Under the pieces are notes generated by a model. It saw only the letters and a program-made list of their open reading frames with translations, searched no databases and was not told where the DNA came from. Shown piece by piece: positions 7,830 through 15,387 of a stretch of 16,495 nt of DNA. The stretch comes from Lichenicola sp964245345 (GTDB lineage: Bacteria > Pseudomonadota > Alphaproteobacteria > Acetobacterales > Acetobacteraceae), in assembly GCA_964245345.1 (NCBI GenBank), contig CAXTMS010000058.1:1-16495 (forward strand). The letters are read 5' to 3'. A program made the position numbers and the translations under genes. Positions within the stretch are counted from its first letter, which is position 1; each line of letters opens with the position of its first letter.

Positions 7830-8087
7830 TCCTGGGATCGGTCCGCTGCGGCTCCCGAGTGATGCGGATGGTTCACGCGGGCTGATGCTGCCGCGCCCAG
7901 CCTGGCCGGTGCGCTAAAGGCTGTCAGCTAATAAGGGGGGCACAGGGGATACGCCTGGTTCGAGCGCCCGTGGCTCGGTCACGACGTGGCAGGACGATGC
8001 GCCTCCGGGCCAAACGGGCTGGTTGTTCGTGCCCCAGGTCGGGGCGGACCCGGACGACCATCCGACCCGGTCCGGCCGACGGGCGTT
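7830..8087. other. Convergent spacer without a recognisable gene
   Basis: This 258-bp spacer separates the rightward lytic transglycosylase from the leftward CorC/HlyC gene. No RNA gene, strong promoter or complete small gene was recognised. A plus-strand frame is open from about 7918 to a TAG at 8088-8090 and includes TGWLFVPQVGADPDDHPTRS, which reads protein-like, but it has no start codon or ribosome site. It may be chance or a decayed gene fragment. Confidence 0.4.
8046..8073 (-). terminator. Imperfect hairpin after the CorC/HlyC stop
   Basis: On the minus strand, outer arms GGACC/GGTCC and inner arms CGGA/TCCG form a bulged hairpin 15 nt past the stop codon of the 8088-9377 gene. There is no T-run, so this is a weak terminator candidate or a Rho-assisted end. 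Confidence 0.3.
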
Positions 8088-9377
8088 CTAGTTCTCCGCC
8101 AACGCCTGCCGGCTGGCACGGACCTTGTGCACCCGCCGCCCATCCATCTCCAGCACCTCGAACAGCCAGCCGGAAAACGCGATCTTGTCGGCCGGCGCCG
8201 GCACGCGCCGCAGCAGCGCCAGGATCAGCCCGCCCAGGGTGTGGTAGCTGCCTTCCGCCGGAAGGTCGCCCAGGCCCAGCCGGTCCTTGACCTCGTCCGC
8301 AGGCGCCCCGCCGTCCAGGGTCAGCACCCCGTCGGCCTCGATCGGGCGTTCCGGCACGGCGCCCGGCTCCTGCTGCTCGCCGACGATCGCCTCGAACACG
8401 TCGGCCGCGGTGGCCACGCCCTCGAAGGAGCCGTACTCGTCCAGCACCAGCACCATGCCGAGCGGATGGGTGCGCAGCTGCTCCAGCACGTCGTAGGCGC
8501 TGATGGTGTCCGGCACCACCACCGGCGGCAGCATCAGCGCCTCCACCGACAGCGCGCCGCCGTCCAGCAGCAGGTCCAGGCCATCCTGGGCCCGGATCAG
8601 CCCGACCGGGTTGTCGATGCCGCCTTCGCACACCAGCAGGCGGGAATGGCCCGACTCGCGCAGCGCGACCCGCAGCGCCGCCGCATCGGCGTGACGCTCG
8701 ACCCAGACCAGTTCGTTGCGCGGCGTCATGATCGCCCGCACCGGCCGGTCGGCCAGCCGGAGCAGGCGCTCGATCATGTTGCGCTCCTCGTGCTCCAGCA
8801 CGCCCGCCTGCGCGCCCTCGGCGATCAGGGCGCGCAGCTCCTCCTCCGTCACCATCTCCCGCCCGGTCTTGGTCACGCCGAACACGCGCAGCACCAGCGA
8901 CGAGGACTGCCTGAGCAGCCACACCGCGGGGGCCGCCACGCGGGACAGCACCAGCAGCGGCAGCGACAGCGCGGCCGCGATCCGCTCCGGCTGTCGCAGC
9001 GCCAGCTGCTTGGGCACCAGCTCGCCCAGCACCAGCATCAGGGCGGTGATCGCGATCACGCACAGGGTCAGGGCCAGCTCGTGCGCGAACGGCGCCAGCG
9101 CCGGCACCTGCGCCAGCGCCGGTCCCAGATAGGCGGCGAGGCTGTCGCCGCCGAAGGTGCCTTCCAGGATGCTGACCAGGGTGATGCCGACCTGCACCGT
9201 GGGCAGAAAGCTTTGCGGATCGTCGGCCAGCACCGCCGCCCGCTCCGCGCCCGGCACGCCGCGCCGCACCAGCACAGCGAGCCTGGCCTTGCGCGACGAG
9301 ATCAGGGCGAGCTCGCCCATCGCGAACACGCCGTTCAACAGCACCAGGAGCAGGATGACGACCAGGGAAACGACCAT
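8088..9377 (-). CDS. DUF21-CBS-CorC/HlyC membrane protein (CNNM/CorB-like, 'hemolysin family')
   Basis: The 429-residue protein has the three-part CNNM/CorB architecture. A DUF21 (CNNM) transmembrane domain spans about residues 1-180; it begins VVSLVVILLLVLLNGVFAMG and includes ELALISSRKARL and VLGELVPKQLALR. A pair of CBS domains spans about 195-325, with IMTPRNELVWV and VLVLDEYGSFEGVATAADVF. A C-terminal CorC_HlyC domain follows at about 340-425 (GSYHTLGGLILALLRRVP). Homologues are implicated in Mg2+ (and Co2+) export or homeostasis at the inner membrane, with nucleotide sensed by the CBS pair. The historical hemolysin label is not evidence of toxin activity. ATG 9377 is preceded by AGGA at a 7-nt spacing. 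The gene lies 75 bp downstream of copD on the same strand, with a strong hairpin between, so it may be a separate or attenuated unit. Confidence 0.93.
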   Translation of the reverse strand: MVVSLVVILLLVLLNGVFAMGELALISSRKARLAVLVRRGVPGAERAAVLADDPQSFLPTVQVGITLVSILEGTFGGDSLAAYLGPALAQVPALAPFAHELALTLCVIAITALMLVLGELVPKQLALRQPERIAAALSLPLLVLSRVAAPAVWLLRQSSSLVLRVFGVTKTGREMVTEEELRALIAEGAQAGVLEHEERNMIERLLRLADRPVRAIMTPRNELVWVERHADAAALRVALRESGHSRLLVCEGGIDNPVGLIRAQDGLDLLLDGGALSVEALMLPPVVVPDTISAYDVLEQLRTHPLGMVLVLDEYGSFEGVATAADVFEAIVGEQQEPGAVPERPIEADGVLTLDGGAPADEVKDRLGLGDLPAEGSYHTLGGLILALLRRVPAPADKIAFSGWLFEVLEMDGRRVHKVRASRQALAEN

Positions 9378-9417
9378 GGACTCATCCTAGGACGACATCG
9401 CTCCGGGAGCAGCATCG

Positions 9418-9435
9418 AGCGCCCGGACGGGCGCT
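9418..9435 (-). terminator. Perfect GC-rich hairpin after copD
   Basis: AGCGCCCG (9418-9425) and CGGGCGCT (9428-9435) are perfect inverted repeats with a 2-nt centre, located 18 bp beyond the copD stop and 40 bp before the next start. No T-run follows on the minus strand, so it may be a Rho-assisted terminator, an mRNA 3' stabiliser or an attenuator. Confidence 0.45.
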
Positions 9436-9452
9436 TCCCGGTCGGACCCCGC

Positions 9453-11108
9453 TCAGGCTTCGCGGTACCAGAGCAGGATCACGCCGACCAGGATGAAGCA
9501 CAGCGGCCACACCCAGCCGGCGATGCGTCCGCCGCGCCCGGGCAGGCGCAGCTCCAGCCAGCGTCCCCAGCCCGAGGCGATCCCGGCCAGGGCCAGCGGG
9601 GTGTGGGTCAGCTCGATCAGCTCGGCGTCCTTGACGTTGGCGATCTGGTGCGAGTGGGTCAGCAGCAGCGCGCCGCCGGCGGCCACCATCAACGGAAACA
9701 CCAGCGCCGCCCGGCTGCTGCGCAGGCGCCCGGTCTGCACCGACCATTCGAACGCGGCGAACACCAGGATCAGCACCACGAACACCCGGTGCTGCACCAC
9801 CTCCACGTCGCGGAAGGCGGCCATGAAGTCCTCCTTGCCGAGCGGCCACACCTCCGGATCGGAGCGGAGCAGCAGGAACAAGGCCAGCGCCAGGAACACC
9901 ACCGGCCAATGCCGCGCCGGCCGGAACCCGGCATGGGCCAGCAGCACCAGCAGCCCGATCGCGATCACGAACAGCCCGGCCCAGTGGTGGTTGTACTCCG
10001 ACCAGGCGATGTCGTCGGCGTTGCGCGGCGGCAGGGTGCCGTCGCCCGGCACGAAGGCGGGGGCGGCGACGTGATGCGCGGTCGCGGCCTCGGCGTCGAT
10101 CTTGGCCTGCAGCGCCGGAATCGCCAGCACGTCGTGGTCGGGCGAGCGCAGGCGCGGCCAGGCCGGGGCGTTGCGCTCAAGGATCTCGTGCCAGGTCACC
10201 CGGTCCTGCGTCAGGTCCACCGCCGGCGGCACGGAGGTGAGCGAGGCGGCGGCGAAGAAGATGGAAAAGCCGAGCCCGATCTCGACCTCGGCGAAGCGCT
10301 TCATCCGGATCACGGACGCGGTGGGATCGCGGCGCAGGCGCTCGGTGACCAGGAAGTTGCCGGCGCCCAGCGCCAGCAGGCCGGTGAACAGGCCGATCTT
10401 GGCCCCCACCATCACCCCATAGGCGGTGCCGTAGAACGCCGGCAGCGAGCCCACGTAGACGATGAACATGGTGACGCCGGAGGCGAGGATGCAGCCGACC
10501 CCCAGCATGGACAGGCGCGAGAACCGGGCGCCGATGCGGCGCCAGCCGGCGCCGTCATGCACCTCGGCCAGCGCGATCAGAAAGGCCGGGATGCCGCCGA
10601 TCCAGATCGCCGCCCCCAGCTGGTGCAGCCATTCCACGAACAACAGCAGGATGGACTGTTCCAGCCTGGCCGCCGCGTGGGTGGTGGCGGTCGCCGCCGC
10701 CAGCTCGATCGCCACCAGCGCCAGCAGAACCGGGCCCGGCACCTGTCGGCGCTGCGCCGCCTTCGCAGTGCAGGCGGCGATCAGCAGCGCGCAGGCGATC
10801 TTCACCACCGCCGCGACCGCGAAGTTGGCCTGCATCACGTCGCCGAACGACAGGTCCACCGTGGACATCAGCACCAGGACCTGCAGCCCGTTGCCGAGCA
10901 GCTCCACCAGCGCCATCGCCACGGCGCTCCAGAAGGTCAGCCGCATGATGCGCGACACGATGCGCCCGCCATTGGCGAGCTCGAGCGCGAAGGGGCGCGC
11001 CAGAAGCACCAGGAACAGCACCCCGCCCAGCGCCATCGACTGGGCGACGATGGTCAGGCCGTGCAGGACGATGCTGAGATAGCCGAACAGGTCGACGAGC
11101 AGCGACAC
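9453..11108 (-). CDS. copD: Copper resistance/uptake inner-membrane protein CopD
   Basis: This is a 551-residue polytopic membrane protein of the CopD/PcoD family, which works with periplasmic CopC in copper import or resistance. Hydrophobic segments are spread through the whole length: DLFGYLSIVLHGLTIVAQSM at the start, then LGGVLFLVLLARPF, several central helices, and GWVWPLCFILVGVILLWY at the end. A hydrophilic region of about 100 residues (around 310-405) lies between two blocks of helices and contains WHEILERNAPAWPRL, DHDVLAIPAL and AWSEYNHHWAGLF. His and Met residues within the helices fit a metal path. I chose GTG 11108 because an AAGGA site precedes it by about 9-10 nt; the longer frame to 11276 runs inside copC in another phase. 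It starts 13 bp after copC, a clear two-gene operon. Confidence 0.88.
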   Translation of the reverse strand: MSLLVDLFGYLSIVLHGLTIVAQSMALGGVLFLVLLARPFALELANGGRIVSRIMRLTFWSAVAMALVELLGNGLQVLVLMSTVDLSFGDVMQANFAVAAVVKIACALLIAACTAKAAQRRQVPGPVLLALVAIELAAATATTHAAARLEQSILLLFVEWLHQLGAAIWIGGIPAFLIALAEVHDGAGWRRIGARFSRLSMLGVGCILASGVTMFIVYVGSLPAFYGTAYGVMVGAKIGLFTGLLALGAGNFLVTERLRRDPTASVIRMKRFAEVEIGLGFSIFFAAASLTSVPPAVDLTQDRVTWHEILERNAPAWPRLRSPDHDVLAIPALQAKIDAEAATAHHVAAPAFVPGDGTLPPRNADDIAWSEYNHHWAGLFVIAIGLLVLLAHAGFRPARHWPVVFLALALFLLLRSDPEVWPLGKEDFMAAFRDVEVVQHRVFVVLILVFAAFEWSVQTGRLRSSRAALVFPLMVAAGGALLLTHSHQIANVKDAELIELTHTPLALAGIASGWGRWLELRLPGRGGRIAGWVWPLCFILVGVILLWYREA

Positions 11109-11121
11109 CGGGGCGCAGTCC

Positions 11122-11499
11122 TTACTTGGCGACCACGGTGAACGGCACGTCGCCGCGGGTGATGTGCCCGTCCAGCGCCAGCGCCTGCCAGCGCAGCGTG
11201 TAGGCGCCAGGCTTGAGGTCCGCCTCCGCGTCGAGCGCGTTGATGGCGCTCGTGGCCGAGATCGGCAGCACCGCATGGGTGCCGTCCGGCGCGGTCAGGG
11301 TGAGGCGCGAGCGCCGGTGGTCGATCTTGCTGTTGTAGCGGAAGTCGAGCGCCTGGTGGCCGGCGGCGATGGTGCCGCCGGCGGCCGGGGTGCTGGCGGT
11401 CAGGATGGCGTGCGCCAGCGCCGCTCCGGGTGCCGCGGCCACGCCCAGAACAACCAAGCCGAGCAGCCGGAACCGGAAGGCGGACGTCGAGACGAACAT
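11122..11499 (-). CDS. copC: Periplasmic copper-binding protein CopC
   Basis: The 125-residue precursor has a signal peptide ending in GAALA just before His30, so the mature protein would begin HAILTASTP. An N-terminal His is the first ligand of the CopC Cu(II) site. The other ligands are visible in DGHITRGDVPF near the C-terminus (Asp110, His112). No Met-rich Cu(I) loop is present, so this looks like a single-site Cu(II) CopC. The beta-sandwich core (ALDFRYNSKIDHRRSRLTL, then GAYTLRWQALALDGH) is typical. ATG 11499 was chosen because it gives a clean signal peptide; the longer frame to 11622 has no family resemblance. The ribosome site is weak (AGGA about 9 nt upstream). Only 13 bp separate it from copD. 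It diverges from the M23-like gene. Confidence 0.92.
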   Translation of the reverse strand: MFVSTSAFRFRLLGLVVLGVAAAPGAALAHAILTASTPAAGGTIAAGHQALDFRYNSKIDHRRSRLTLTAPDGTHAVLPISATSAINALDAEADLKPGAYTLRWQALALDGHITRGDVPFTVVAK

Positions 11500-11603
11500 G
11501 GGAGGAGATCCTGGACGGATGCGGGCCTTGGGGAACGCCCGGTCGTGGCGGGGCGTCAGGACCCGGGATCCGGCGCTGCTGTGGAATGCCGTGCTAGGCC
11601 AAA

Positions 11604-11615
11604 ACCAGCGCTGGT
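11604..11615. promoter_or_regulatory. 12-bp perfect palindrome between copC and the M23-like gene
   Basis: ACCAGCGCTGGT lies in the 131-bp divergent spacer, 15 nt before the M23 ATG. It could be an operator, but it also overlaps the ribosome-binding region. No known copper-box (CueR/CopR-like) consensus is recognised here. Confidence 0.25.
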
Positions 11616-11630
11616 GGAACACTGCAACAG

Positions 11631-12122
11631 ATGAAAAACCGGTTGGGTTCGGCCGTTCTGGCCTGCGCGATGCTCGGGGCGCTGCTGCCGGTATCGGCCG
11701 CCGCAGGCACGCTGCGTTATCCCGTTCCGGTTGCCGCCCGGTGCTACAGCTCGCCGTTCGGCTGGCGGCACCGGGTCGGGCCGATGGCGCCGGCGGGGTT
11801 CCACAACGGCATCGACCTTCCCGCCCCGGCAGGCGCCGTGGTGCGCGCGCCGGCGGCCGGCACGGTCGCCCGGATCAGGCGCATGGGGATCGGCGGCCTG
11901 CAGGTGACGCTGGACCATCCGGGCGGCCTGGTCACGCTTTATGCCCATCTCGGCAGCGTGGTGCCGGCGCTGGCGGAAGGCAGGACGGCGCTCGCCGCCG
12001 GCGACCCGATCGGACGGATCGGCCGCACCGGCGTCACCTACGGCACCCACCTGTTCTTCGCCGTGTTCGCGAATGGCAGGGCGATCGACCCGAACCGTCT
12101 GCTCGGCCTGCCGCCCTGCTGA
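11631..12122 (+). CDS. M23 (LytM-like) peptidase-fold protein with incomplete zinc site
   Basis: The 163-residue precursor has a signal peptide (KNRLGSAVLACAMLGALLPV, cut after SAAAG or nearby). It is a minimal LytM/M23 domain: SPFGWRHR at 41-48, GFHNGIDLPAPAG with His58 and Asp62 (first two zinc ligands), a GTVARI strand, LYAHLG with His106 (catalytic His), and GTHLFFAV at 138-145. In active M23 enzymes the last motif is HxH; here His140 is kept but the second His, the third zinc ligand, is Phe142. The protein may therefore be catalytically dead or bind metal differently, as in LytM-domain activators such as EnvC and NlpD that regulate amidases. No coiled coil or LysM domain is attached. It diverges from copC and converges on the ornithine decarboxylase gene with a 5-bp gap. 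Confidence 0.88.
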   Translation: MKNRLGSAVLACAMLGALLPVSAAAGTLRYPVPVAARCYSSPFGWRHRVGPMAPAGFHNGIDLPAPAGAVVRAPAAGTVARIRRMGIGGLQVTLDHPGGLVTLYAHLGSVVPALAEGRTALAAGDPIGRIGRTGVTYGTHLFFAVFANGRAIDPNRLLGLPPC

Positions 12123-12127
12123 AGCGC

Positions 12128-13270
12128 TCAGATATAGTGCTCGTCCAGCGGCGCGAAGCCGTTGAAGCGGGTCGAGCAGTAGGTCGACACGTAGGCGCCG
12201 GTGGACAACAGCTCCACCCGCTCGCCGGAGCACAGGTCGAGCGGCAGGCGGTAGCCGCTCTTCTCGTACAGGATGTCGGCGCCGTCGCAGGTCGGTCCGG
12301 CCACCGCTACCGGGCCGGTAGCGGCGCCGTCATGCGGGGTGCGGATGCGGTACTTGATCGACTCGTTCTCGGTCTCGGCCAGGCCGCCGAAGCGGCCGAT
12401 GTCGAGATACACCCAGCGCACCGGGTCGGTGGCGCCGCCGGCGAGGCCGCGGCGGCTGACCAGCACCACCTCGGAGGACACCACGCCGGCATCGCCGACG
12501 ACGAAACGGCCCGGCTCGATGATCATCTCCGGCAGGGCGTTGCCGAAGGCGCGCGTCATCGCCCGGCCGATCGCGGTGGCGAACGCGTCGATCGGCGGCA
12601 CGTCGTCGCGATAGCGGGTGGGAAAGCCGCCGCCCATGTTGACCATGCGGATGTCGAGCCCGGCGGCGGCGAGATCGGTGAACAGCATCCCGGCGCGGCC
12701 GATCGCCGCCTCATAGGCGGCGGTGTCGGTCTGCTGGCTGCCGACGTGGAACGACAACCCGTACGGGTCGAGCCCGAGCGTGCGCGCGCGCAGCATCAGC
12801 GCGCGCGCGTGTTCGACCGAAGTGCCGAACTTGCGCGACAGCGGCCAGTCGGCGCCGGCGTTCTCCACCAGCAGGCGGCAGTACACCCGCGCCCCCGGGG
12901 CGTGGCGTGCCAGCTTCTCCAGCTCCTCGTCGGAGTCGAAGGCGAACATGCTGACGCCGGCCTCGAAGGCGCTGCCGATGGCGCTCGCCTTCTTGATGGT
13001 GTTGCCGAACGAGATCGCCGACGGGTCGGCGCCGGCCTGGAGGCACAGCCGGATCTCCTCCCAGCTCGCCGCGTCGAAGCAGGAGCCCAGCGACACCAGG
13101 CGCTGCAGCACCGGCAGCGCCGGGTTGGCCTTCACCGCGTAGTAGATGCGGGCCAGCGGCAGCGCCGCCTCGATCTCGCAATAGCGCAGCTCGACCTGAT
13201 CCACGTCCACCACCAGGCAGGGCGTGGCGGGACGGTGGTCAGCCAGAAACGAAGCGATCTTGGGAGTCAT
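12128..13270 (-). CDS. Ornithine decarboxylase, PLP-dependent fold type III (ODC/DAPDC group)
   Basis: The 380-residue protein carries all group IV decarboxylase signatures: YYAVKANP with the PLP-binding Lys47, FHVGSQ with His175, MGGGFPTRY at 212-219, EPGRFVVGDAG from 252, GPTCDGADIL with catalytic Cys328-Asp329, and LSTGAYVSTY with Tyr360. The GPTCDGAD form points to ornithine (possibly ornithine/lysine) decarboxylation rather than diaminopimelate, giving putrescine in the cytoplasm. Enzymes of this length are the usual alphaproteobacterial and eukaryote-like ODCs. ATG 13270 was chosen because GGAGGA precedes it by 7 nt; an upstream in-frame ATG at 13291 lacks such a site. A long upstream region with hairpins could carry regulation. 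The gene is a single unit convergent with the M23-like gene. The exact substrate is not proven by sequence. Confidence 0.93.
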   Translation of the reverse strand: MTPKIASFLADHRPATPCLVVDVDQVELRYCEIEAALPLARIYYAVKANPALPVLQRLVSLGSCFDAASWEEIRLCLQAGADPSAISFGNTIKKASAIGSAFEAGVSMFAFDSDEELEKLARHAPGARVYCRLLVENAGADWPLSRKFGTSVEHARALMLRARTLGLDPYGLSFHVGSQQTDTAAYEAAIGRAGMLFTDLAAAGLDIRMVNMGGGFPTRYRDDVPPIDAFATAIGRAMTRAFGNALPEMIIEPGRFVVGDAGVVSSEVVLVSRRGLAGGATDPVRWVYLDIGRFGGLAETENESIKYRIRTPHDGAATGPVAVAGPTCDGADILYEKSGYRLPLDLCSGERVELLSTGAYVSTYCSTRFNGFAPLDEHYI

Positions 13271-13611
13271 CGCGCCATCCTCCAGTGTCATCCGCCTGTT
13301 GGAGGCGACGGACGAGTTGCGAAACGGTCTAACGGACCGGCGACCAAGACTGGAACCCATCCCGGCGAAGGGGTCCCGATTGCCAGAACGCTTGACGTCG
13401 TTGCGTAACCGCGGAGGGCCAGGGGCACGTGCGTTGCTGCGTGGGGGGCCATATGCGTCCGCCCCTTCCCGGATGCAACCGGTAATCGTGGGCGCCGACC
13501 GAAAAAGCGCGGCGGGGCGGGCCTACGCCTCCGGCAACCCGCCTCGTTCCGCAAGCGTTCATCCGGATGGCAGCGATCCGGCCGGGCGGGATCGCGGAAC
13601 CGGAGCACGGC
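13271..13611 (-). promoter_or_regulatory. Upstream/leader region of ornithine decarboxylase with two hairpins
   Basis: This 341-bp divergent spacer between the decarboxylase (leftward) and BrkB (rightward) has no gene I can support. On the decarboxylase strand two hairpins stand near its start: GGGACCC/GGGTTCC (13377-13371 with 13358-13352, 7 bp including one G-T pair, 12-nt loop) and CGGTC/GACCG (13339-13335 with 13329-13325, 5-nt loop). The ribosome site GGAGGA follows. Alphaproteobacterial ornithine decarboxylase genes can carry the speF RNA leader, but I could not match its consensus here. A CATCCGGATG palindrome lies at 13560-13569. Promoter positions are not clear. Confidence 0.35.
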
Positions 13612-14676
13612 ATGGCAGAGCACGCACGTGGCATCGGACCGGTGACAGACGCCGATCGCAAGTCCAACGTCCGGCGGGACGCCACCTCCATGCCGGACCT
13701 CGAGTCGCACCAGGCCCGGGCACTCGGCCGCACCGCCGAGCATCCCGGGCGTATCCCCTGGGCCGGATGGAAGAAGGTGCTGATGCGCACCTTCTCGGAG
13801 ATGATCTCCGACCAGATCGGGCTCGCCGCCGCAGGCTGCGCCTTCTACGCCACGCTGGCGCTGTTCCCGGCGATCAGCACCCTGGTCTCGCTGTATGGCC
13901 TGGTGTTCGACCCCGCCACCGTGGAGCCGCAGCTGCGGGTGCTGCGCGACCTGCTGCCGCGCCCGGCCTTCCTGCTGATCTCCGAGCGGGTCCACACCCT
14001 GGTCACCCAGCCGCGCGGCACGCTCACCATCAGCCTGATCATCAGCACGCTGATCACGCTGTGGTCGTCGTCGGCCGGCACCAAGTCGATCCTGGCCGCC
14101 TTGAACATCGCCTACGAGGAGAAGGAAACCCGCTCCTTCATCCGGTTCCAGGTGACGGCGCTCACCATGACCCTGTGCGCGATCCTGGGGGCGGCCCTGG
14201 CGGTGGCGCTGCTGGTGTTCCTGCCGGCGGTGCTCGACTTCATCCCGCGCCATTTCGGCTTCGAGGCGGTGGAAGCCGGCACCCAGACCCTGCTCCGGAT
14301 CGGCACCCCGATCCTGCTGCTGTTGTTCGTCGGGCTGTCGTTCTCGCTGCTCTACCGCTTCGGTCCGTCACGGCGCGGCGCGTCCTGGCACTGGATCACG
14401 CCGGGCTCGCTGGTGGCCACCCTGCTCTGGCTGCTCGCCTCGGTGGGGTTCTCGTACTATGTCGGCCATGTCGCCAGCTACGATGCCACCTACGGGCCGC
14501 TCGGCGCCGTGGTCGGCATCATGATGTGGTTCTTCGTGACCGCCTACGTGGTGCTGCTGGGCGCCGAGCTGAACGCGGAGCTGGAGCTGCAGACGGCGGT
14601 GGACAGCAGTGCCGGCTCGCCGCAGCCTATTGGGCGGCGCGGTGCCTATGTTGCCGACCACGTGGCGACTGATTGA
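13612..14676 (+). CDS. YihY/virulence factor BrkB family membrane protein
   Basis: This is a 354-residue inner-membrane protein. After about 75 hydrophilic N-terminal residues comes the BrkB/YihY domain with about six transmembrane helices. It includes GLAAAGCAFYATLALFPAIS (the family's A-x-x-FY-x-xLA-FP signature), LTISLIISTLITLWSSSAG, ALNIAYEEKETRSFIRF, the PAVLDFIPRHFGF region, SLLYRFGPSRR, the WITPGSLVATLLW region and YGPLGAVVGIMMWFFVTAYV. ELNAELE near the C-terminus is also typical. The function of the family is not settled; older RNase BN and Bordetella resistance labels are unreliable. I chose ATG 13612 because GGAG lies 6 nt before it; alternatives are 13567 and 13690. Its last 50 bp overlap the 3' end of the opposing rlpA-like gene. 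Confidence 0.9.
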   Translation: MAEHARGIGPVTDADRKSNVRRDATSMPDLESHQARALGRTAEHPGRIPWAGWKKVLMRTFSEMISDQIGLAAAGCAFYATLALFPAISTLVSLYGLVFDPATVEPQLRVLRDLLPRPAFLLISERVHTLVTQPRGTLTISLIISTLITLWSSSAGTKSILAALNIAYEEKETRSFIRFQVTALTMTLCAILGAALAVALLVFLPAVLDFIPRHFGFEAVEAGTQTLLRIGTPILLLLFVGLSFSLLYRFGPSRRGASWHWITPGSLVATLLWLLASVGFSYYVGHVASYDATYGPLGAVVGIMMWFFVTAYVVLLGAELNAELELQTAVDSSAGSPQPIGRRGAYVADHVATD

Positions 14677-15358
14677 TCGCCTCGTCGCCGGCGGCGGCGA
14701 CCGCCTGCGCGTTGGTGTCGTCGTCGGACGCCTGGGCGACCTCCACCATGTCCGGGGTGGCCTGCTGCAGGGTCACGCTGGCGGTGCCGCTGCCGAGCAT
14801 GCCGATCCGGGCAGCGGCGGCGCGGGACAGGTCGACGATGCGGCCGCCGAACGGCCCGCGATCGTTCACCGTCACCACCACGGAGCGTCCGGTGGTGTCG
14901 GACGTCACCAGGACCCGTGTGCCGAGCGGCAGCGTCGGATGGGCGCAGGTCAGCTGCATCGGGTCGAACCGGTCGCCGCTGGAGGTGCGCCGTCCGCTAT
15001 GGTCGCCGCCATACCAGCTGGCCATGCCCCGCTCCGACCAGGCCAGCGCCGAGCGTCCGGCCGCGGCGACGCTGTGCGCCCGCGCCGCCAGGCGCGCCTC
15101 GACCGCCTGAGCCCAGGCGGTCACCGGGTGGACGGTCCGGGCGTCTGCCCCCGCTTGATCAACCAAACCGCTCCGCACCGCGAAGTGGCTCCGAACCGAA
15201 GCGGCCCAGCTGGTGCCGGCATCGGCGACCGTGCTGGCGTTCGAGATCCCGGTGCCAAAACTCAGGGTCAGGACCGCGGCGAGAACCGGCGCAACACAGC
15301 TGCGGGCGGCGACCTGGTTCGCATGCCTGCCTTGGGGTCGCCGGTTGGTTCGCTGCAC
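14627..15358 (-). CDS. rlpA: RlpA-like septal-ring protein with DPBB domain
   Basis: The 243-residue protein has an N-terminal export signal (basic start, then VAPVLAAVLTLSFGTGISNA) and a double-psi beta-barrel domain at about 111-200: GMASWYGG, GRRTSSGDRFDPMQLTCAHP, LPLGTRVLV, VVVTVNDRGPFGGRIVDLSR. RlpA proteins bind or cleave denuded peptidoglycan at the division septum. By spacing, the residues I recall as E120, H131 and D157 of the Pseudomonas aeruginosa enzyme fall at Asp129, His140 and Asp166, so the Glu is replaced by Asp. No SPOR domain is present; after the barrel there is only a short polar tail. No lipobox Cys is evident, although Cys21 lies in the signal region. The start is GTG 15358 with a weak ribosome site, so the N-terminus is uncertain. 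The 3' end overlaps the BrkB gene by 50 bp tail to tail. Confidence 0.87.
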   Translation of the reverse strand: MQRTNRRPQGRHANQVAARSCVAPVLAAVLTLSFGTGISNASTVADAGTSWAASVRSHFAVRSGLVDQAGADARTVHPVTAWAQAVEARLAARAHSVAAAGRSALAWSERGMASWYGGDHSGRRTSSGDRFDPMQLTCAHPTLPLGTRVLVTSDTTGRSVVVTVNDRGPFGGRIVDLSRAAAARIGMLGSGTASVTLQQATPDMVEVAQASDDDTNAQAVAAAGDEAINQSPRGRQHRHRAAQ

Positions 15359-15387
15359 GATCGTTTCGTCCCGCTCCGTTCACGAAG

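Noticed and set aside
7986..11141. A 1051-codon open frame on the plus strand opposite the CorC/HlyC and copD genes
   Set aside because: It is antisense to two well-supported genes and its translation is Gln/His/Arg-rich low complexity. In high-GC genomes the antisense stop codons need rare TTA, CTA or TCA codons, so long empty frames are expected.
11369..13408. A 679-codon plus-strand frame across copC, the M23 gene and ornithine decarboxylase
   Set aside because: It runs out of frame through the M23 gene and antisense to two enzymes with intact active-site motifs, and the product has no recognisable domain.
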